Part shown: piece by piece, positions 48,541-57,232 of the stretch
How the letters are laid out: every line of letters starts with the position of its first letter
How positions within the stretch are numbered: the stretch's first letter is position 1
Source of the DNA: Rhodothermales bacterium
GTDB lineage: Bacteria; Bacteroidota; Rhodothermia; Rhodothermales; VXPQ01
NCBI GenBank assembly: GCA_022825385.1
Contig: JAJDWX010000006.1
Coordinates: forward strand, 60,329-124,328
DNA: 64,000 nt
Direction: 5' to 3'
Program-made: the position numbers and the translations under genes
The notes under the pieces: generated by a model
Database searches by the model: none
Told to the model about the DNA's origin: nothing
Seen by the model: the letters and a program-made list of their open reading frames with translations, nothing else

Positions 48541-50703
48541 ATGGAGTTTCTCAATCCGTTCATGCTTTTTGCGCTGGGCGCGGCGGCGATCCCGGTGATT
48601 GTGCATCTGTTCCATTTTCGCCGTCCGCGGAAAGTGTATTTCAGTTCGCTCGCCTTTGTTCGGGAGTTGCAAAAGACCACGATGCAGCGGGTGCGCCTGC
48701 GGCAGTGGCTTCTGCTTGCGCTGCGCCTGCTCGCCATCGCGTGCCTGGTCCTCGCCTTTGCGCGTCCGTCGCTTACGGGCCAGATGGCCGGGGCCGTCGG
48801 GGGCGCGGCGCGGTCTTCCGCCGCGTTCGTCATCGACAATTCGCTTTCCATGACGCTTCGGGACGCGGAAGGGGAATATCTTCGGCAGGCGAGGGACATC
48901 GCGACGGGCTTGCTGCGGGAATTCGAGGACCGCGACGAGATTTTTCTGCGGACGACCGCCGGGGAGCCGGTGCCCGCCGGACCGCTTTCGCCTGCTGCGG
49001 CCCTTGATGCGGTCGAGGAGATTCGGGCCGCCGCCGGGGGCGTATCCGCGCTGGCGGCGGTTCGTTCTGCGATGGAAGCCTTGCAGGGCGCCGGGCATCC
49101 GAACCGGGAAGCGTATCTTGTGACCGACATGCAGGCGTCGGCGCTGGCGGATACCGCGCGGGCGGCGCCTGTGGCGGGGGCGCGGGCCTATTTGTTGCCG
49201 GTCGGGGGGCGGACGCAGCCCAATGTCGCCGTGGTCGACGCGCGTATCGATAGCCGGATCGTCGAGGCGGGGCAGCCGGTGCGCTTGTCGGCCACGCTGG
49301 TGAATTACGGGGACGAGCCGGTCGAAGGGTATGTGGCGAGCGTGTTTCTGGAAGGGCGTCGCCTGGCGCAGGCTACGGCGGATTTGCCGCCCCGCGAGCT
49401 GGTTGATGTGTCCTTTGCCGTTACGGCGCCCGAAGCCGGGTGGCTTGCCGGCGCGGTGGAAATCCCGGAGGATGCGTATCCTGTCGACGACCGCCGCTAT
49501 TTTACGCTGCACGCGCCCGAGCGGCGCCGCATTCTGATTGTGCGGGGCGCCGGTGAGGACACCCGTTTCCTGGAACTGGCGCTGTCGCCGGAACTGGCCC
49601 GCGGCCGCGTGGCTTTCGACGTAACCGTTATTCCCGAAACGAGCCTGGCGGCGACGGGGCCGGACCGGTACGATGCGGTGGTGATGGCGGGCGTTCGGAC
49701 CCTTTCCAGCGGAGAAACGGAGGCGCTGGCGCGGTACGTGGCGGGCGGCGGCGGATTGTTGCTTGGTCCGTCTGCGGCGGGACAGGAGGAGGAACATGCG
49801 TACAATGCCTTGCTGGAGGCCATTGGGGGCGGTCGCATATCCGGGTTCAACGGATCGCCGGACGCGCAAACCCGCATCGCTTCGTTCGACCGCGTCGAAC
49901 TGGAGCACCCGCTTTTCGAGGGGGTTTTTCAAGTGGAGCCAGCGGGAGGCGCGCCGAATGTCGAGCGTCCGGAAATATGGTTCGCCGCGCGCTACGCGCC
50001 GCAAGGCGCCGGGGAGCAGTCCATTATTCGTCTTTCCAACGGCGATCCGTTTCTGCAGGAAATCCGGCACGGGCGGGGCGTGGCGCTGCTGCTCGCCGTG
50101 GCGCCCGACGCGCGCTGGAGCGAACTGCCCGTACGGGGTTTGTTCGTCCCGCTCATGTATCGCTCCCTGTACTATTTGTCGGCCTGGGAATCCATTGCGG
50201 GCGAGCAGTTTCCGGCGGGGCGTTCCGCCGAACTTCGCATTGCCCGCCCCCCCGACGAGGCCCTTTTCCGCATTGCCGGGCCCGACGGGACGGAGTACGC
50301 GCCCGAACAGCGCGACTTGTTCGGCGCCGCGCTCCTCGCGCTTGACCGGGAAGCCGTCGAGCGTCCCGGCGTCTACGACGTGTATGCGGGCGACGACCTT
50401 GCGCGCCGCATCGCGTTCAATGCAGACGAGCGGGAATCGGACCTGCTTGCGATGGAAACAGAAGAGGCCCGGCGGCGGATGGCCGAGGTGGTTGGCGGGC
50501 CGGTAGAGATCGTAGCGGCAGGGGGGCGTTCCGCCGCGGATGTCGTGGCGACGGTGGCGGAGCAGCGTACGGGGCGCGAACTGTGGAAAGCGTTCCTGCT
50601 CCTGGCGCTCCTGTTTTTGGCGGCGGAAATGGCGGTGGCGAAGGGATGGCGGCCCTCATCGAAAGACGGCCCCTCCCTGTTTGCCCGCGCTGTTCCTCGT
50701 TGA
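48541..50703 (+). CDS. BatA-domain / VWA-like membrane protein
   Basis: This 720-residue protein starts FLNPFMLFALGAAAIPVIVHLFHFRRPR, the N-terminal double-TM BatA signature (TIGR02226), with a second helix LLLALRLLAIACLVLAFARP. A von Willebrand-like region follows (AAFVIDNSLSMTLRD, a MIDAS-like DxSxS), then beta-sandwich repeats, a glutamine amidotransferase-like segment (RYDAVVMAGVRTLSSGE, VAGGGGLLLGPS), and a C-terminal helix (LWKAFLLLALLFLAAEMAV). Such proteins are common in Bacteroidota. It begins 12 bases after hipA. The function is unknown. Confidence 0.85.
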   Translation: MEFLNPFMLFALGAAAIPVIVHLFHFRRPRKVYFSSLAFVRELQKTTMQRVRLRQWLLLALRLLAIACLVLAFARPSLTGQMAGAVGGAARSSAAFVIDNSLSMTLRDAEGEYLRQARDIATGLLREFEDRDEIFLRTTAGEPVPAGPLSPAAALDAVEEIRAAAGGVSALAAVRSAMEALQGAGHPNREAYLVTDMQASALADTARAAPVAGARAYLLPVGGRTQPNVAVVDARIDSRIVEAGQPVRLSATLVNYGDEPVEGYVASVFLEGRRLAQATADLPPRELVDVSFAVTAPEAGWLAGAVEIPEDAYPVDDRRYFTLHAPERRRILIVRGAGEDTRFLELALSPELARGRVAFDVTVIPETSLAATGPDRYDAVVMAGVRTLSSGETEALARYVAGGGGLLLGPSAAGQEEEHAYNALLEAIGGGRISGFNGSPDAQTRIASFDRVELEHPLFEGVFQVEPAGGAPNVERPEIWFAARYAPQGAGEQSIIRLSNGDPFLQEIRHGRGVALLLAVAPDARWSELPVRGLFVPLMYRSLYYLSAWESIAGEQFPAGRSAELRIARPPDEALFRIAGPDGTEYAPEQRDLFGAALLALDREAVERPGVYDVYAGDDLARRIAFNADERESDLLAMETEEARRRMAEVVGGPVEIVAAGGRSAADVVATVAEQRTGRELWKAFLLLALLFLAAEMAVAKGWRPSSKDGPSLFARAVPR

Positions 50704-50828
50704 TCTCGCCCATGCGGGGCGCCTTTTTGCAGCGCGACGGGGACCAGTGGCGGTTCGGGCGCATATGTTTTGGGGTTCAAGATGAGATTTTCGTCAATTT
50801 TTATTATAAATTCACATTAAATTCATAA
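50646..50828 (+). CDS. Possible small zinc-ribbon protein overlapping the BatA gene end
   Basis: A 60-residue frame overlaps the last 58 bases of the BatA-like gene in another phase. It reads CPRCSSLISPMRGAF followed by DGDQWRFGRICFG, which looks like a small CxxC protein rather than random translation. There is only a weak ribosome site (GAAGGG directly before ATG), and the tail runs into AT-rich DNA. A short hairpin with a T-run (50707-50728) lies within it and could instead be the BatA gene terminator, which argues against it. Confidence 0.25.
   Translation: MAALIERRPLPVCPRCSSLISPMRGAFLQRDGDQWRFGRICFGVQDEIFVNFYYKFTLNS
50707..50728 (+). terminator. Possible intrinsic terminator after the BatA-like gene
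   Basis: CGCCC and GGGCG pair around ATGCG and are followed by CCTTTTT. The hairpin begins just four bases after the stop codon. The stem is only five base pairs, so this is a modest call. Confidence 0.4.
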
Positions 50829-50920
50829 ATAAGCGCGATTGTTTTCTGTTTTTCCCCATGCGCTGCGTACATTGACACGGGTGCGTCGACAAATGGAAAC
50901 GGAAAACGGAAGAGGAAAAC

Positions 50921-51634
50921 ATGGCTGGCCTTCGAATCAAATGCGTACGGAAGATAAAGGAGGCGAAAAGCCTGTATATCGTTCTGGCGTCCTTGCTGTG
51001 CATTCCCTGGGCTTATGCGCAATCTGGAGAAGACGAGCCATCCCGTTCCGGACAATTTGCATTTTATGTTTCTGGAGGATATCAGTATGTCTCACGGATT
51101 TATAGAAGCGATATTTGGGATAATACGGACAGAATGCCCATCGGGGGACATGCAGAAATCGGATTTGGTTTTCGTCGCAAGTCTTATATGCTTTTTTCTG
51201 TAAACTGGAATCGTAAATCTCAACCTGTTTCGGTTTTTCTTGAGGATATCGATTATCCACTCGAGGATTATCCATTCGAGGATTGGACGCGCGTACAAAA
51301 CGTCCTGGACGTTAAAGCAGGCTTCAAGCGTCATTGGGATTTCTCGTCCATGCCGTACGTATCTTTGTATATGTCGGCGCATCTCGGCATCGAGTTTTAC
51401 GCTACGGAACAAAAAGGAGGGTTATTCGATGGCGATAGAGAAACCTCCCGCGAACTTATGGCCAGTCTGGCTCCAGGGGTGTACGTTAAACTACATCCTT
51501 CGCTTTGGGTAGATCTTGGCCTGGGATACAAAAGGATTATCGATTCTGTCGAAGAAGAATACGATTTTCTGGAAGGAACCTATCATTATCCGTATTTCCG
51601 AATCGGCGTCGTATATCCCTTCGGCCCCAGATAA
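50921..51634 (+). CDS. Outer-membrane beta-barrel protein
   Basis: This 237-residue protein has a signal peptide ending near AYAQSG. It then shows alternating hydrophobic and aromatic strands separated by turns (FAFYVSGGYQYVS, HAEIGFGFRRKSYMLFSVNW, PYVSLYMSAHLGIEFY, GVYVKLHPSLWVDLGLGY) and ends in FRIGVVYPFGPR, an outer-membrane C-terminal strand. The loop DYPLEDYPFED arises from two tandem 15-base units (51251-51280). AGAGG lies eight bases before the ATG. An 8- to 10-stranded barrel is likely; the role is unknown. Upstream, 50729-50920 is AT-rich. Confidence 0.78.
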   Translation: MAGLRIKCVRKIKEAKSLYIVLASLLCIPWAYAQSGEDEPSRSGQFAFYVSGGYQYVSRIYRSDIWDNTDRMPIGGHAEIGFGFRRKSYMLFSVNWNRKSQPVSVFLEDIDYPLEDYPFEDWTRVQNVLDVKAGFKRHWDFSSMPYVSLYMSAHLGIEFYATEQKGGLFDGDRETSRELMASLAPGVYVKLHPSLWVDLGLGYKRIIDSVEEEYDFLEGTYHYPYFRIGVVYPFGPR

Positions 51635-51757
51635 GCGCCGCCGGTCCGGTTCGGGGGCGTCGCAACCCCGATCCGCGTACTGCGTATATCGACGAGGCTT
51701 TCTGCCGCACAGGAGCAACACGCCGTCCGCTGCACCATTCCAAGCGCTATCTCCTCT

Positions 51758-53086
51758 TTGCACGAACACAACCTTTCCGCCGCTGAAACCGCCGTGCTCG
51801 TAGGCGTCGTTACGTCCGATGCTTCTCGCTGGGACGTCAACGATTCGCTGGACGAACTGGCCGAACTGGCCTCCACCGCCGGCGCCGTCGTTACCGACCG
51901 GATGACGCAGGCCCTCTCCAGAGTGAGTCCGACAACCTATATCGGGGCGGGCAAGGTTACGGAACTGAAGCGCCTGATCGGGGAGCGGGGCAGCGACCTG
52001 GTTATTTTCGACGACGATTTGTCCCCGGTGCAAGTCCGCAACCTCGAAAAAGCCCTCGATTGCAAACTGCTCGACCGGTCGGGCCTGATTCTGGATATTT
52101 TCGCTACGCGAGCCCGTTCGGCGGCGGCGCAGACGCAGGTGGAGCTTGCGCAACTCAATTACCTGCGCACGCGCCTCACCAGGCACTGGACCCACCTTTC
52201 CCGTCAAAAGGGCGGCATCGGGACGAAAGGGCCGGGCGAAACGCAGATCGAAACCGACCGGCGGCTTATCGGGGACCGGATTGCCGTGCTCAAGGAGCGG
52301 CTGAAAAAGATTGACCGGCAACGCACGGTGCAGCGCAAGGGCCGCGCGGGGTTTACCCGCGTTGCGCTGGTGGGGTACACGAATGCGGGCAAATCCACCC
52401 TGATGAACACGCTCGCCGACGCCGACGTGTTCGCCGAAGACCGCCTCTTCGCCACGCTCGACGCCACGACGCGGCATGTTCCGCTGGGCGGCGGCAGGCA
52501 GATGCTGCTTGCGGATACGGTTGGATTCATTCGCAAACTGCCCCACAACCTGATCGAAAGTTTCAAGAGCACCCTGGACGAGGTCCGCGAAAGCGATGCG
52601 CTGGTGCACGTGATCGATGCGACGCATCCCCGCTGCGAGGATCATATCGAGGTGGTCCGGGCGACATTGGGCGAACTGGGCGCGGCGGACAAACCGCTTC
52701 TGCCCGTATTCAACAAGGTGGATCGGCTCCAGGAGCCGGCGTTGCTTGGCGCGCTCCAGGCGCGTTTTCCCGAGGCGGCTTTCGTGTCGGCGCTGCGCGG
52801 GATCGGCCTTGACCATTTCAAGGCGCGCTTGCTGGAGGTCGTCGAGCGCGATTTCGTGGAGCGGACGGCGTACGTTCCCGTGGCGGAATCGCAAATGATC
52901 GCGCGCATTCATCGGGAGGCAGAGGTGACGTCCGAAGAATATCTCTACGCCCGAAACGGGTCGCCGACGGACGAGACCCCGATTCCCGTGGCCCGGCTGC
53001 GCTTCCGGTGTCCCCGGGAGTTCGACCTGGACATTCGCCCCCTGCTGAAACGGTTCGCCGGACTTGAGGCCTGCGCGCAGGAATGA
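51758..53086 (+). CDS. hflX: Ribosome-associated GTPase HflX
   Basis: HflX is a GTPase that splits stalled 70S ribosomes. The N-terminal domain carries TYIGAGKVTELKRL, then LDIFATRARSAAAQTQVELAQLNYL and GIGTKGPGETQIETDRR, both family signatures. The G domain has GYTNAGKSTLMN (P-loop, ~residue 208), DATTRHV, DTVGFIRKLP and NKVD. The start is TTG at 51758, giving 442 residues. It is monocistronic in appearance. Confidence 0.96.
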   Translation: MHEHNLSAAETAVLVGVVTSDASRWDVNDSLDELAELASTAGAVVTDRMTQALSRVSPTTYIGAGKVTELKRLIGERGSDLVIFDDDLSPVQVRNLEKALDCKLLDRSGLILDIFATRARSAAAQTQVELAQLNYLRTRLTRHWTHLSRQKGGIGTKGPGETQIETDRRLIGDRIAVLKERLKKIDRQRTVQRKGRAGFTRVALVGYTNAGKSTLMNTLADADVFAEDRLFATLDATTRHVPLGGGRQMLLADTVGFIRKLPHNLIESFKSTLDEVRESDALVHVIDATHPRCEDHIEVVRATLGELGAADKPLLPVFNKVDRLQEPALLGALQARFPEAAFVSALRGIGLDHFKARLLEVVERDFVERTAYVPVAESQMIARIHREAEVTSEEYLYARNGSPTDETPIPVARLRFRCPREFDLDIRPLLKRFAGLEACAQE

Positions 53087-53181
53087 TTCCGCGTTGCGTT
53101 GCGGTTTCGGGTTTTTTTCCGTACCCATTACGTACAGGATGTACAGATTACCCGGAATCGTTCGTCAAACAGGCTCACATC

Positions 53182-53628
53182 ATGCATATGCTCAAACGTA
53201 TTACAGGCGCTTACCTCCTTCTGGTGGCTGTCGCGGTCGCCGCGCACACGGTCCTCGAACCGCTTTATTACGCCTCCACCGAGGCGAACCCGTACAGTCC
53301 TTTCTGGAATATTCTTAATCCGTGCATGGCGCTGGCCATCGCGCTGGCTATCGCGTTTGGCCATCTTCGCATGAAGCGCGTGGAGCGGGAAGGGGCCGAC
53401 GCGCCGGTGACGCGCGGCTATCTTTGCGCGAACGCGCTGTATTTCGGGACGCTCTTCGTTGGCATTCTGTTCTTCTGGAGCTGGTTCAATCTGTGGAGTC
53501 CCGAATTCACGGCGATCGGAGCGTCGGCGATTTCGCTTACGTGGATCGTCATCGACGCCGCGTTGCCGCTGCTTTTGGGCGCGACGGGCGCGTACTTGCT
53601 GGGATGGGGGTGCTGGGGGAAGGGGTAG
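53182..53628 (+). CDS. Small four-helix membrane protein
   Basis: This unrecognised 148-residue protein has four TM helices: ITGAYLLLVAVAVAAHTVL, NPCMALAIALAIAFGHL, ALYFGTLFVGILFFWSWF and DAALPLLLGATGAYLLGW. The loops are short, with one basic (MKRVEREGAD). The 3' end is unusually G-rich and recurs at 55820-55858 (see the repeat). No function can be assigned. Confidence 0.7.
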   Translation: MHMLKRITGAYLLLVAVAVAAHTVLEPLYYASTEANPYSPFWNILNPCMALAIALAIAFGHLRMKRVEREGADAPVTRGYLCANALYFGTLFVGILFFWSWFNLWSPEFTAIGASAISLTWIVIDAALPLLLGATGAYLLGWGCWGKG

Positions 53629-53633
53629 GGCGG
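53595..53633. repeat. G-rich 39-bp direct repeat, left copy
   Basis: This lies at the 3' end of the small membrane protein gene, including its TAG stop. It matches 33 of 39 bases with 55820-55858 in the same orientation. Runs of three to five G make it a possible G-quadruplex former. Confidence 0.55.
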
Positions 53634-53752
53634 ATTGATTATGCCTTGGAGCATCGGTGTTGTCGGGTTAACCTTGATGCCATACTGGAACAGCGCTGCC
53701 TGTTAGACGTTCGCAGCCTGTAGGCTAATCCATAGCTATAGACAGAGGATCC

Positions 53753-54526
53753 ATGCAAGAACACCGGCGTCGCTACAAAAACCCTCCCATAGAGGAGGCG
53801 GTTTGCGAGTTTCGCTTCGGTCCAGGGCAGGAATGGGATCCTACTATTCCCGGCAATCTTCAACACGCACTCGATGGCCAATATGCTGGTAAGGCGCAGG
53901 AGCAAAGAGTCGTTGCAATCGACCTTGAGACGCATAAGGACAAGCCCGCCAATCTGAAATATGGCGAAGGGGTGGCGAAAATTAAACTTGTCACAGAAGA
54001 TGGCAAGAGGATGGTGGGCGTTGGGCAGGACGTGTTAACCGTTCATATGTTGCGTCCCTATCACGATCTCCTTCGGTCTGATCAAGGCGGATGGGAAGAA
54101 TTTCAGCCCCGTATTTCGCAGGCGCTTGACGCCTACTGGGCGTTGGTAGAGCCGGGTGGAGTCTGTCGGATCGGCATTCGGTACATAAACAAGATTGTGA
54201 TTCCACAGGAAACGGTAGAGGTTGAGGATTATCTCAAGTGCGCTTTACCGAGGGTGACAGGGTTGCCTGATCGCCGGAACGGTTTTATTAGCCGTGTCGA
54301 GTATGCCTATGACGATGCCGTACGTCTCGTTTTATCCCAGGGATCAATTCAGGCTCCGCCAGAGCAAGTGGGATTTTTGCTCGATCTTGATGTCATTTGG
54401 GAGACCGAGGAATTGGTTACGCGGGACGAAGCGCTGGCGAAAGTCGATGATTTGAGAGACAGGGAAAGAACGACGTTCGAAACCGTTATCACGGAAAAAG
54501 CGAGGGAGCTTTTCGATGCAGACTGA
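53753..54526 (+). CDS. TIGR04255 family protein
   Basis: This 257-residue protein has the family opening RRYKNPPIEEAVCEFRF and the central GVCRIGIRYINKIVIP, both typical of TIGR04255. The family is widespread in accessory and defence-rich loci, and its biochemical function is unknown. The ATG at 53753 is preceded by AGAGGA. The gene overlaps the next by 11 bases, suggesting translational coupling. It is the first of a compact three-gene set. Confidence 0.85.
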   Translation: MQEHRRRYKNPPIEEAVCEFRFGPGQEWDPTIPGNLQHALDGQYAGKAQEQRVVAIDLETHKDKPANLKYGEGVAKIKLVTEDGKRMVGVGQDVLTVHMLRPYHDLLRSDQGGWEEFQPRISQALDAYWALVEPGGVCRIGIRYINKIVIPQETVEVEDYLKCALPRVTGLPDRRNGFISRVEYAYDDAVRLVLSQGSIQAPPEQVGFLLDLDVIWETEELVTRDEALAKVDDLRDRERTTFETVITEKARELFDAD

Positions 54527-55238
54527 AGTCCGTTTTTCTCCGCATTCCACAGCCTCTATTTCCCGTTTGGAAGAGGTCTCATTCGCACTGGATAAATCCG
54601 GTGCGCATGCTTCTCTACGTCTGCTTTCTCCAGGCAATGGCTCATTTGCGACCTCTCGATACGCCGCATCGTTGCAAAAAGGAATAGCGGAGTCTGTAGA
54701 TAGCATGCTCCACATTCCGGGCTTGGAAGGAATCGACATTCTGGTGGGTTCAAGTTTTTTCCCGATGCTTGTGGATGCAGCCTGCTTCGAGCCCGTAGTC
54801 GGGGAACAAGCGCTTGTTGAAAATTCCGAGCGAGAACGACTTGCGTACAGGCTGCGGAGCGTTTTTGAGATCGAGCCCCTGGAGGATGGAATGGACCATC
54901 CAGCCGATCAGATCATTGAAAATGCGCTACGCTCCAGTGAAACCCAAGGCATTCTCGATTGGCTTGTCGCTTTTTCCCTGGATACAGAACGTCCGAATTT
55001 TGCGTCCTCGGTTTTGCGCTGTTTAGGGCGTCAAACACATATAGGCACACCCGCATGGCGCGCCGAACTCGTGCGCAATGCGTTGGCTACCGACGATATC
55101 GAAATCAGAGATGCTGCGGTGCAGGCAGCAGAATCGTGGGGGGGATTGGGGGTGGTTCATGCGCTAAGGTCGCATAACGAACCGGAATCCTGGCTTCAGG
55201 AATACATTCTGGAAATTGTAGACGACCTTCAGAGATAA
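54516..55238 (+). CDS. Hypothetical protein, second gene of the TIGR04255 cassette
   Basis: This 240-residue protein is not recognised. The N-terminal half is mixed (ISRLEEVSFALDKSG; a GIDILVGSSFFPMLVDAACFE strand-helix). The C-terminal ~70 residues resemble HEAT-type helical pairs (FASSVLRCLGR, AELVRNALATDDIEIRDAAVQAAESWG, VVHALRSHN). It overlaps the preceding gene by 11 bases, and the third gene follows after three, so the three products are probably made together. Confidence 0.7.
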   Translation: MQTEVRFSPHSTASISRLEEVSFALDKSGAHASLRLLSPGNGSFATSRYAASLQKGIAESVDSMLHIPGLEGIDILVGSSFFPMLVDAACFEPVVGEQALVENSERERLAYRLRSVFEIEPLEDGMDHPADQIIENALRSSETQGILDWLVAFSLDTERPNFASSVLRCLGRQTHIGTPAWRAELVRNALATDDIEIRDAAVQAAESWGGLGVVHALRSHNEPESWLQEYILEIVDDLQR

Positions 55239-55241
55239 CCG

Positions 55242-55757
55242 ATGTTCTTAGCTCGCAAGATTACGCGCGCCAAGTGGACCCATAAGAGAGGAGGGCTTGC
55301 GAAAGGAGAAGTAGCGGCTGATGCGGTCACCGCTGACCTGCGGACGCAGGACAATACGCTGTCTTTCTGGCGTTGTCCTACGGAGGACAGGGACGACATA
55401 GAAAAAGCCGCGTTGGCGATCGCTGCAACGCGCGACAGCGTCGATAAAATCGAGATCGTCTGGTTGGTCGAGGACGAACTACGTGATGACGGTCAATATC
55501 TGGAGGACACGAAGGGACAAACGCCCGTCCTGGAACTGACCGGGCTACATGTTGACGTATGCCGCCTTGACTACGTGCGTCTTGGGAATGTGGCGGATCA
55601 TATTATTAGGGCAATAGCAAAAAAGCGATACCGCCGCCTATCGAAAAGATGCGTTACCAATCTCCTTGCGACGGCAGTCAAACAAGAGCAGGTTGAAATT
55701 ACCTGTCTTACAGACAAGGTCCAGATGGCGGTGCGAAGGTTGCTTGAGGCAGAATAA
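55242..55757 (+). CDS. Hypothetical protein, third gene of the TIGR04255 cassette
   Basis: This 171-residue protein starts MFLARKITRAKW. It alternates charged helices and strands (DIEKAALAIAATRDSVDKIEIVWL; HVDVCRLDYVRLGNVADHIIRAI) and has a basic RRLSKRC segment near residue 130. No motif is recognised. It starts three bases after the preceding stop, forming a tight operon with the TIGR04255 gene. Confidence 0.7.
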   Translation: MFLARKITRAKWTHKRGGLAKGEVAADAVTADLRTQDNTLSFWRCPTEDRDDIEKAALAIAATRDSVDKIEIVWLVEDELRDDGQYLEDTKGQTPVLELTGLHVDVCRLDYVRLGNVADHIIRAIAKKRYRRLSKRCVTNLLATAVKQEQVEITCLTDKVQMAVRRLLEAE

Positions 55758-55819
55758 AACGCTATTTCCGGGTTTTGGCTGCCGATATGGTCTGATTGAC
55801 ATCGGTGGCGGCGGGCGCG

Positions 55820-55858
55820 CTTGCCGGGATGGGGGCGCTGGGGAAAGGCGTAGGGGGC
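55820..55858. repeat. G-rich 39-bp direct repeat, right copy
   Basis: This resembles 53595-53633 at 33 of 39 positions, same orientation, immediately downstream of the TIGR04255 cassette. Read in the frame of the left copy it yields a degenerate version of the membrane protein's C-terminus ending at a matching TAG, so it may be a remnant of that gene's 3' end. Confidence 0.5.
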
Positions 55859-55887
55859 GCACATGGTTTGGTTCCGAATGCGGGCGG

Positions 55888-56397
55888 TCATTTGGGGGCG
55901 CGCATGGCAAGTTCCGCTGAGAAACGGGCTATCGCCCGCTCGTTGGCGTGGAAGGGGTGCAGTCCCTGCATGCGCTGCGCGATGGCTATGGCGCGGCGTG
56001 GCCCGAGGACGCCGGCCGCGACCATATCCTCCACCGGGCCAATGCCGTATTGCGTCGCGACGCCGCGCCGCATGCAAAGGCGCCGAAGCGGCCCGTCGTT
56101 CGTGACGCATGTCCAGTTTTTGTCCATGCATGCGAGCAGGCAGAGGTATCCGTTGAAGGACACATGCGTACTGGTTTCCGCAGCTTGCATCAGCCAGGCG
56201 GTCTCGGTCGCGACAATATCGACGCCCAGTTCTTCGCATTGGCCTGGCGTTATATCTCCCGTTTCGTGGAATACGGGTTCGAGGACGACCACGTTGCCTA
56301 TGTGGCGCTTGATCAGTTGAAGGACGCCGATTTCGGACTCGTGGTAGTTTACGAGCACGTCCGCGTCCGCAATAAGAATCGCAGGAGGAATCGCCAT
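55888..56397 (-). CDS. PIN-like domain protein
   Basis: This 169-residue protein has the layout of a PIN nuclease: IADADVLVNYHESE at the N-terminus (first acidic residue on strand 1), VLEPVFHETG, and CVTNDGPLRRLCMRRGV near residue 115, giving the late Asp. Two further acidic residues needed for the site are plausible (E within ESEIG; ED in GPVEDM). PIN toxins usually pair with a small antitoxin; the region upstream has no antitoxin frame. It may be an orphan toxin or a housekeeping-type PIN protein. Confidence 0.65.
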   Translation of the reverse strand: MAIPPAILIADADVLVNYHESEIGVLQLIKRHIGNVVVLEPVFHETGDITPGQCEELGVDIVATETAWLMQAAETSTHVSFNGYLCLLACMDKNWTCVTNDGPLRRLCMRRGVATQYGIGPVEDMVAAGVLGPRRAIAIAQRMQGLHPFHANERAIARFSAELAMRAPK

Positions 56398-56662
56398 TTC
56401 TTCGAGGGGGAGGGACGGACGGGCTTTCGCCGCGTATTGCCAAAACGGCGCCGATGCGCGCCTCGTTCGTGTTGCCCGCCGCCATCTGCGAGACCTGCCT
56501 TGCGGGCGCGTTCCTTTCCGGCGCGCTACCGATGCTGCCTCAACCGGGCGACCTTCAAGCCCATTACGCCGCCTCGGGCAGCAGGCTGCTTGAAGCGGCC
56601 CGCAAAGTTAATGGTTTCTTCATTTTCGTCAAAACGATTTTTTCAAATTTTCAAAATATTCC

Positions 56663-56863
56663 TCAGGATTTCGCGGGGGCTCCGTCTCGCTCGTATCCGT
56701 CGCATCGCAGCACGGGCAGGCGCGGGTATTTCGGGTACTTCGGGTCGGTTCGGGAGCGTTCGCACAGGTAGAACCGGCTTCCTGTCCGGGAAACGACGAT
56801 CCGCAGGCGGCGGCAATCCAGGCAAAGCCCGACATGTGCCTCCCCGGCAGGGTTTTCAGGCAT
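56663..56863 (-). CDS. Small zinc-ribbon-like protein, possibly frameshifted
   Basis: This 66-residue protein has [12 protein letters not shown], then [10 protein letters not shown] and [12 protein letters not shown], giving four Cys in a CxxC plus separate Cys pattern with the sequence style of tiny metal-binding proteins. The start ATG is inside the last codons of the preceding small gene (AATGCCTGA). The C-terminus switches to a poorer sequence after DGYE, while the next frame continues as [18 protein letters not shown] to a stop at 56629, suggesting a frameshift near 56700. Function is unknown. Confidence 0.55.
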   Translation of the reverse strand: MPENPAGEAHVGLCLDCRRLRIVVSRTGSRFYLCERSRTDPKYPKYPRLPVLRCDGYERDGAPAKS

Positions 56864-56996
56864 TTTCCCAGTATTGCCACCCATGTCCGTAGCTTCCGAA
56901 ATCGAACCGCGCTGGATGCAGGAATTCCGCCAGTATTTCGGCCGATTCCACGACGCGCGGCCCGGGTCGATTGAAGTAGTGATTGCCATCCGTCAT
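56856..56996 (-). CDS. Tiny hypothetical protein coupled to the zinc-ribbon gene
   Basis: This 46-residue frame reads [18 protein letters not shown] then [16 protein letters not shown] and ends GWQYWENA. The sequence looks protein-like, and its stop overlaps the next gene's ATG by eight bases, which suggests translational coupling. No homologue is recognised. The rest of 56398-56662 holds no gene I can support. Confidence 0.4.
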   Translation of the reverse strand: MTDGNHYFNRPGPRVVESAEILAEFLHPARFDFGSYGHGWQYWENA

Positions 56997-57232
56997 GATC
57001 ACGCGCCCCTCTTGGACGGGGAGGAGGGACGGTTGTGGAAGATAGGCTTCCGGCGCATCGTACGCTACCGATTTGCGGGGCAAGGCGGCGAATCCGTCTG
57101 AACTTTTCGCGGTTTTCGGCATTGAGTGTAAAACGGGCGGCGGGAAGGCGTGTCGGGCACGGGTTTCGACAAAGTCGCCGGCGGGGGTTTGCGGCATTCC
57201 ATAGCGCCACAAGGCTATTCGATCAGGGAATT

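Noticed and set aside
56398..56620. Possible antitoxin gene upstream of the PIN-like gene
   Set aside because: All three frames are broken or lack a start; faint resemblance to a UPF0175-type protein in one frame was too weak to support.
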